64,000 nucleotides of DNA, from the NCBI GenBank assembly GCA_029379385.1, contig CM055609.1, forward strand, positions 8,928,001-8,992,000. Reading direction: 5' to 3'. This DNA is from Quillaja saponaria (lineage: Eukaryota; Streptophyta; Magnoliopsida; Fabales; Quillajaceae). The translations under genes and the position numbers were made by a program. The notes under the pieces were generated by a model that saw nothing but the letters and a program-made list of their open reading frames with translations, ran no database searches and was not told where the DNA came from. Below, piece by piece: positions 62,021 to 64,000 of this stretch (its first letter is position 1; the number at the start of each line of letters is the position of its first letter).

Positions 62021-63400
62021 ATTACACTCTAATCAAACTCGCAACCAAGAAACATTGTCCATAACAAAAAATTGAGCCAAATATGAGCCTCACATCCTAA
62101 TCCCATATAACACGGATCTCGAAAACATGTGAATTACATTCCATTGGTTTATTGGTGAGATTTGGGATTAGAGACCTCTTTATTGCAAAAATATACACAC
62201 ATGATACGATAATTGTATTAATTATTAAACATAAACAAAAGTATCATGTCGTCGAATACAAAAAGTTTATGCTTGGTGAGAAATTGACATTTATATGGTA
62301 GTAAATGTGAAAGAGGAAACCATGACGAAGTTTCTTTTTCTTCATAATATGGCCGTAAGTTTACATGAATTTTCTTGCCACTAACCAAACCCACCACGCA
62401 ATAAGCAAAAGAAATTGGGAAAGTTTATTTAAGTGGGTCCTCTGTTGAAACTGAGATAAGGAAGTGTGGGTTTCTTTTTTTATTTGCAGTGAGAGAAGAA
62501 GACAAAAAGATTGGTAGAGTGAGTAAGGGACAAGGTCTTGGTCAAGATCGAAAAGTATGTTCCAACAAAATTAAATAGTGCAACGTGTCGCGTTCATATT
62601 GGAAGCATCAATAAAGCACTAAAAAATATCATAAAAAAAGTTGAGATATATAAAAACAATTTAGTCTTCAATCTCAAAAATACTAATAGAGAGACAGTTC
62701 TTTTATTCTACTGTTTGTATTTATTGTGCAGTTCTCGTTAAGCCCAAGGCTATTTGGGTGTTTAGACTCAATTTAGTAAATCCAAGTTCAAAAGTAAATA
62801 AATTATTTTTCATTTACAAAAGTCTGCTGCTTGTTATAGCAAATGTTGAATTTCATATCAAATGACACTATTTTTTTCTAATATTATACATATTTTTTAT
62901 TTATATAAATTGATAAAGAGTTGTCTCTATCTCATTGTTCACCTAATCAATTTTAAATTTCTACTCGTATTTTATTTTTTGATCAATAATTAATCTCATA
63001 TTAATATTTTTAGTTAATCAATACTAGTTTTAATTAGAAATATTAAGTGTAACGAGACAAAAAATATTTAGACTAAATTTTATTTTTTGTATTTTTAAAT
63101 AAGAGAAAAAACTAAATGAATTGAATTGTAAAATTCAGTTAAAATAAAATAAATTTATTTTTATTTTGTTTCAAACACACTATAAAAAAAAATTAACAGA
63201 AGTCTACTGCTTATTTTTGAGCCATGTTACTATCCTATTTCACCTTAATATAAAGCAATATAGGATGCTGAATTGTTAAAGTATTTCTAAACCAAATTTT
63301 AGTGTAAATTATAAGAATCAAAAGCTTAATTTATTCAAAAATTTGGCGTTCAAGATTTATTGATTTACTAACAGAAGACCTAACTATTGGTCAACTAGTA
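62021..63400. other. Spacer with a displaced promoter unit
   Basis: 62390-62580 is a copy of the receptor promoter unit (CCCACCACGCAATAAGCAAA at 62391, CAAGGTCTTGGTCAAGATCG near 62531), followed by the GGGTGTTTAGACTCAATTTAG module at 62755. The rest is AT-rich. No gene is seen. Confidence 0.55.
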
Positions 63401-64000
63401 AAGGGATAAGGTCTTGGTCAATATCAAAAAGTAGATTCCAATAAAAGGACGGTTGTTAAGTTCAATTTTGTCAAAAGTAAGTTGGAAAAATATTTTTATA
63501 ACCTTTTGAAATTATAGAAAAGATTCACTATTTTTCAATTTTATAAAAAATATCAAATAGTAAGTGAAAAACTTTCTTTTATCTTCTTAAACAATTAAAA
63601 ATATGTATACAGAAAAATAATTATTGTATTAAATAATAAATCGTGAGTAATTAAATGAACAATTTAGTTAGTCTTAAAACAATTAAAATAAATTTTTAAA
63701 AACTAGCACACTATTTATACAAATATATATAATCATTATGGCCAACTTTTCCACAACACTCCTCACTATTTAGACACACCATGACATTTCATCTTTCAGG
63801 GCATCAGTCATGTCTATTGTTGAAAGTTGGGCAGGGACAAAGAGTAGTGGAGTTTTTATGAGTAGTCATGTTCAACTATTACATGATACATTGTATGTCT
63901 TAAGCTCCTCTACAGAGTCAGCTTGTCGTCCCCTCTTTAACTTCAAGCTTATATATAGAAGCTCGAGGTGTTATGTCTTACGCCACAAATACCATCAAAC
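63401..64000 (+). promoter_or_regulatory. Promoter of the next receptor copy (A-type), gene outside the window
   Basis: Near-identical to 51055-51660, the region ahead of A4: AGGTCTTGGTCAATATCAAA near 63411, AGTAGTGGAGTTTTTATGAG at 63843, TATATATA at 63950-63957 and the leader CTTACGCCACAAATACCATC up to the last bases. In A4 the ATG lies 77 bases after the box, which puts the next start at about position 64027. Confidence 0.8.

Noticed and set aside
1..64000. tRNA, rRNA, CRISPR-like arrays, or bacterial-type operons
   Set aside because: None seen on either strand. Short repeats are microsatellites, promoter units or transposon ends, and the gene structure is that of a plant nuclear genome.

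Overview
This is a eudicot nuclear genome window: AT-rich, with GT-AG introns and plant transposons. It carries a tandem cluster of LRR receptor-like kinase genes (subfamily LRR-XII, the FLS2/EFR/Xa21-like group of surface immune receptors). Species cannot be fixed from the sequence; a woody eudicot is a guess only.

Layout. The receptor copies, all on the + strand, alternate between two lineages. Type A has a ~130-bp first intron and a kinase reading NYFLSIVQ. Type B has a kinase reading NYCLSIL, a 190-303 bp first intron, and a 3' tail reading CPTPQ or its relic. The order is A1 (1-3150, cut by the window edge), B1 (4439-8020), A2 (9309-11086, internally deleted), B2 (14455-17953, the only intact gene: 1073 codons in three exons), a ~26.7-kb block of transposon sequence, then A3 (44614-47379), B3 (48726-50726), A4 (51689-55121) and B4 (56154-60178). 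Smaller receptor fragments lie at 13557-13720 and 24990-25160. The promoter of a further copy fills the last ~600 bases; its start codon should fall about 27 bases beyond the window. All copies except B2 carry stops, frameshifts or truncations. Several lesions are shared by B1 and B4, so lineage B was dead before it was copied.

The central block (18.06-44.6 kb) holds repeats. A solo LTR (18590-24307, TSD AATAT) contains a second, nested solo LTR (19634-22678, TSD CGTAA). There follow a truncated relative (25165-26368), a third solo LTR in opposite orientation (28439-32141), three copies of a host repeat that supply empty sites, a fragment resembling an mTERF-family gene (32385-32685), and a 9.36-kb Mutator-like element (33319-42674). 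The Mutator-like element carries, all on the minus strand, a decayed MURA-type transposase, a decayed plant mobile domain (MAIN/PMD) gene and an open 231-codon frame I do not recognise. A separate ~445-bp copia-type solo LTR sits at the identical site in B3 and B4 but is absent from B1, which polarises the duplication history.

Function. Only B2 is expected to make a full receptor: signal peptide, about 25 extracellular LRRs, one membrane helix and a non-RD serine/threonine kinase. The rest is a record of birth, death, recombination and transposon insertion in an immune-receptor cluster.
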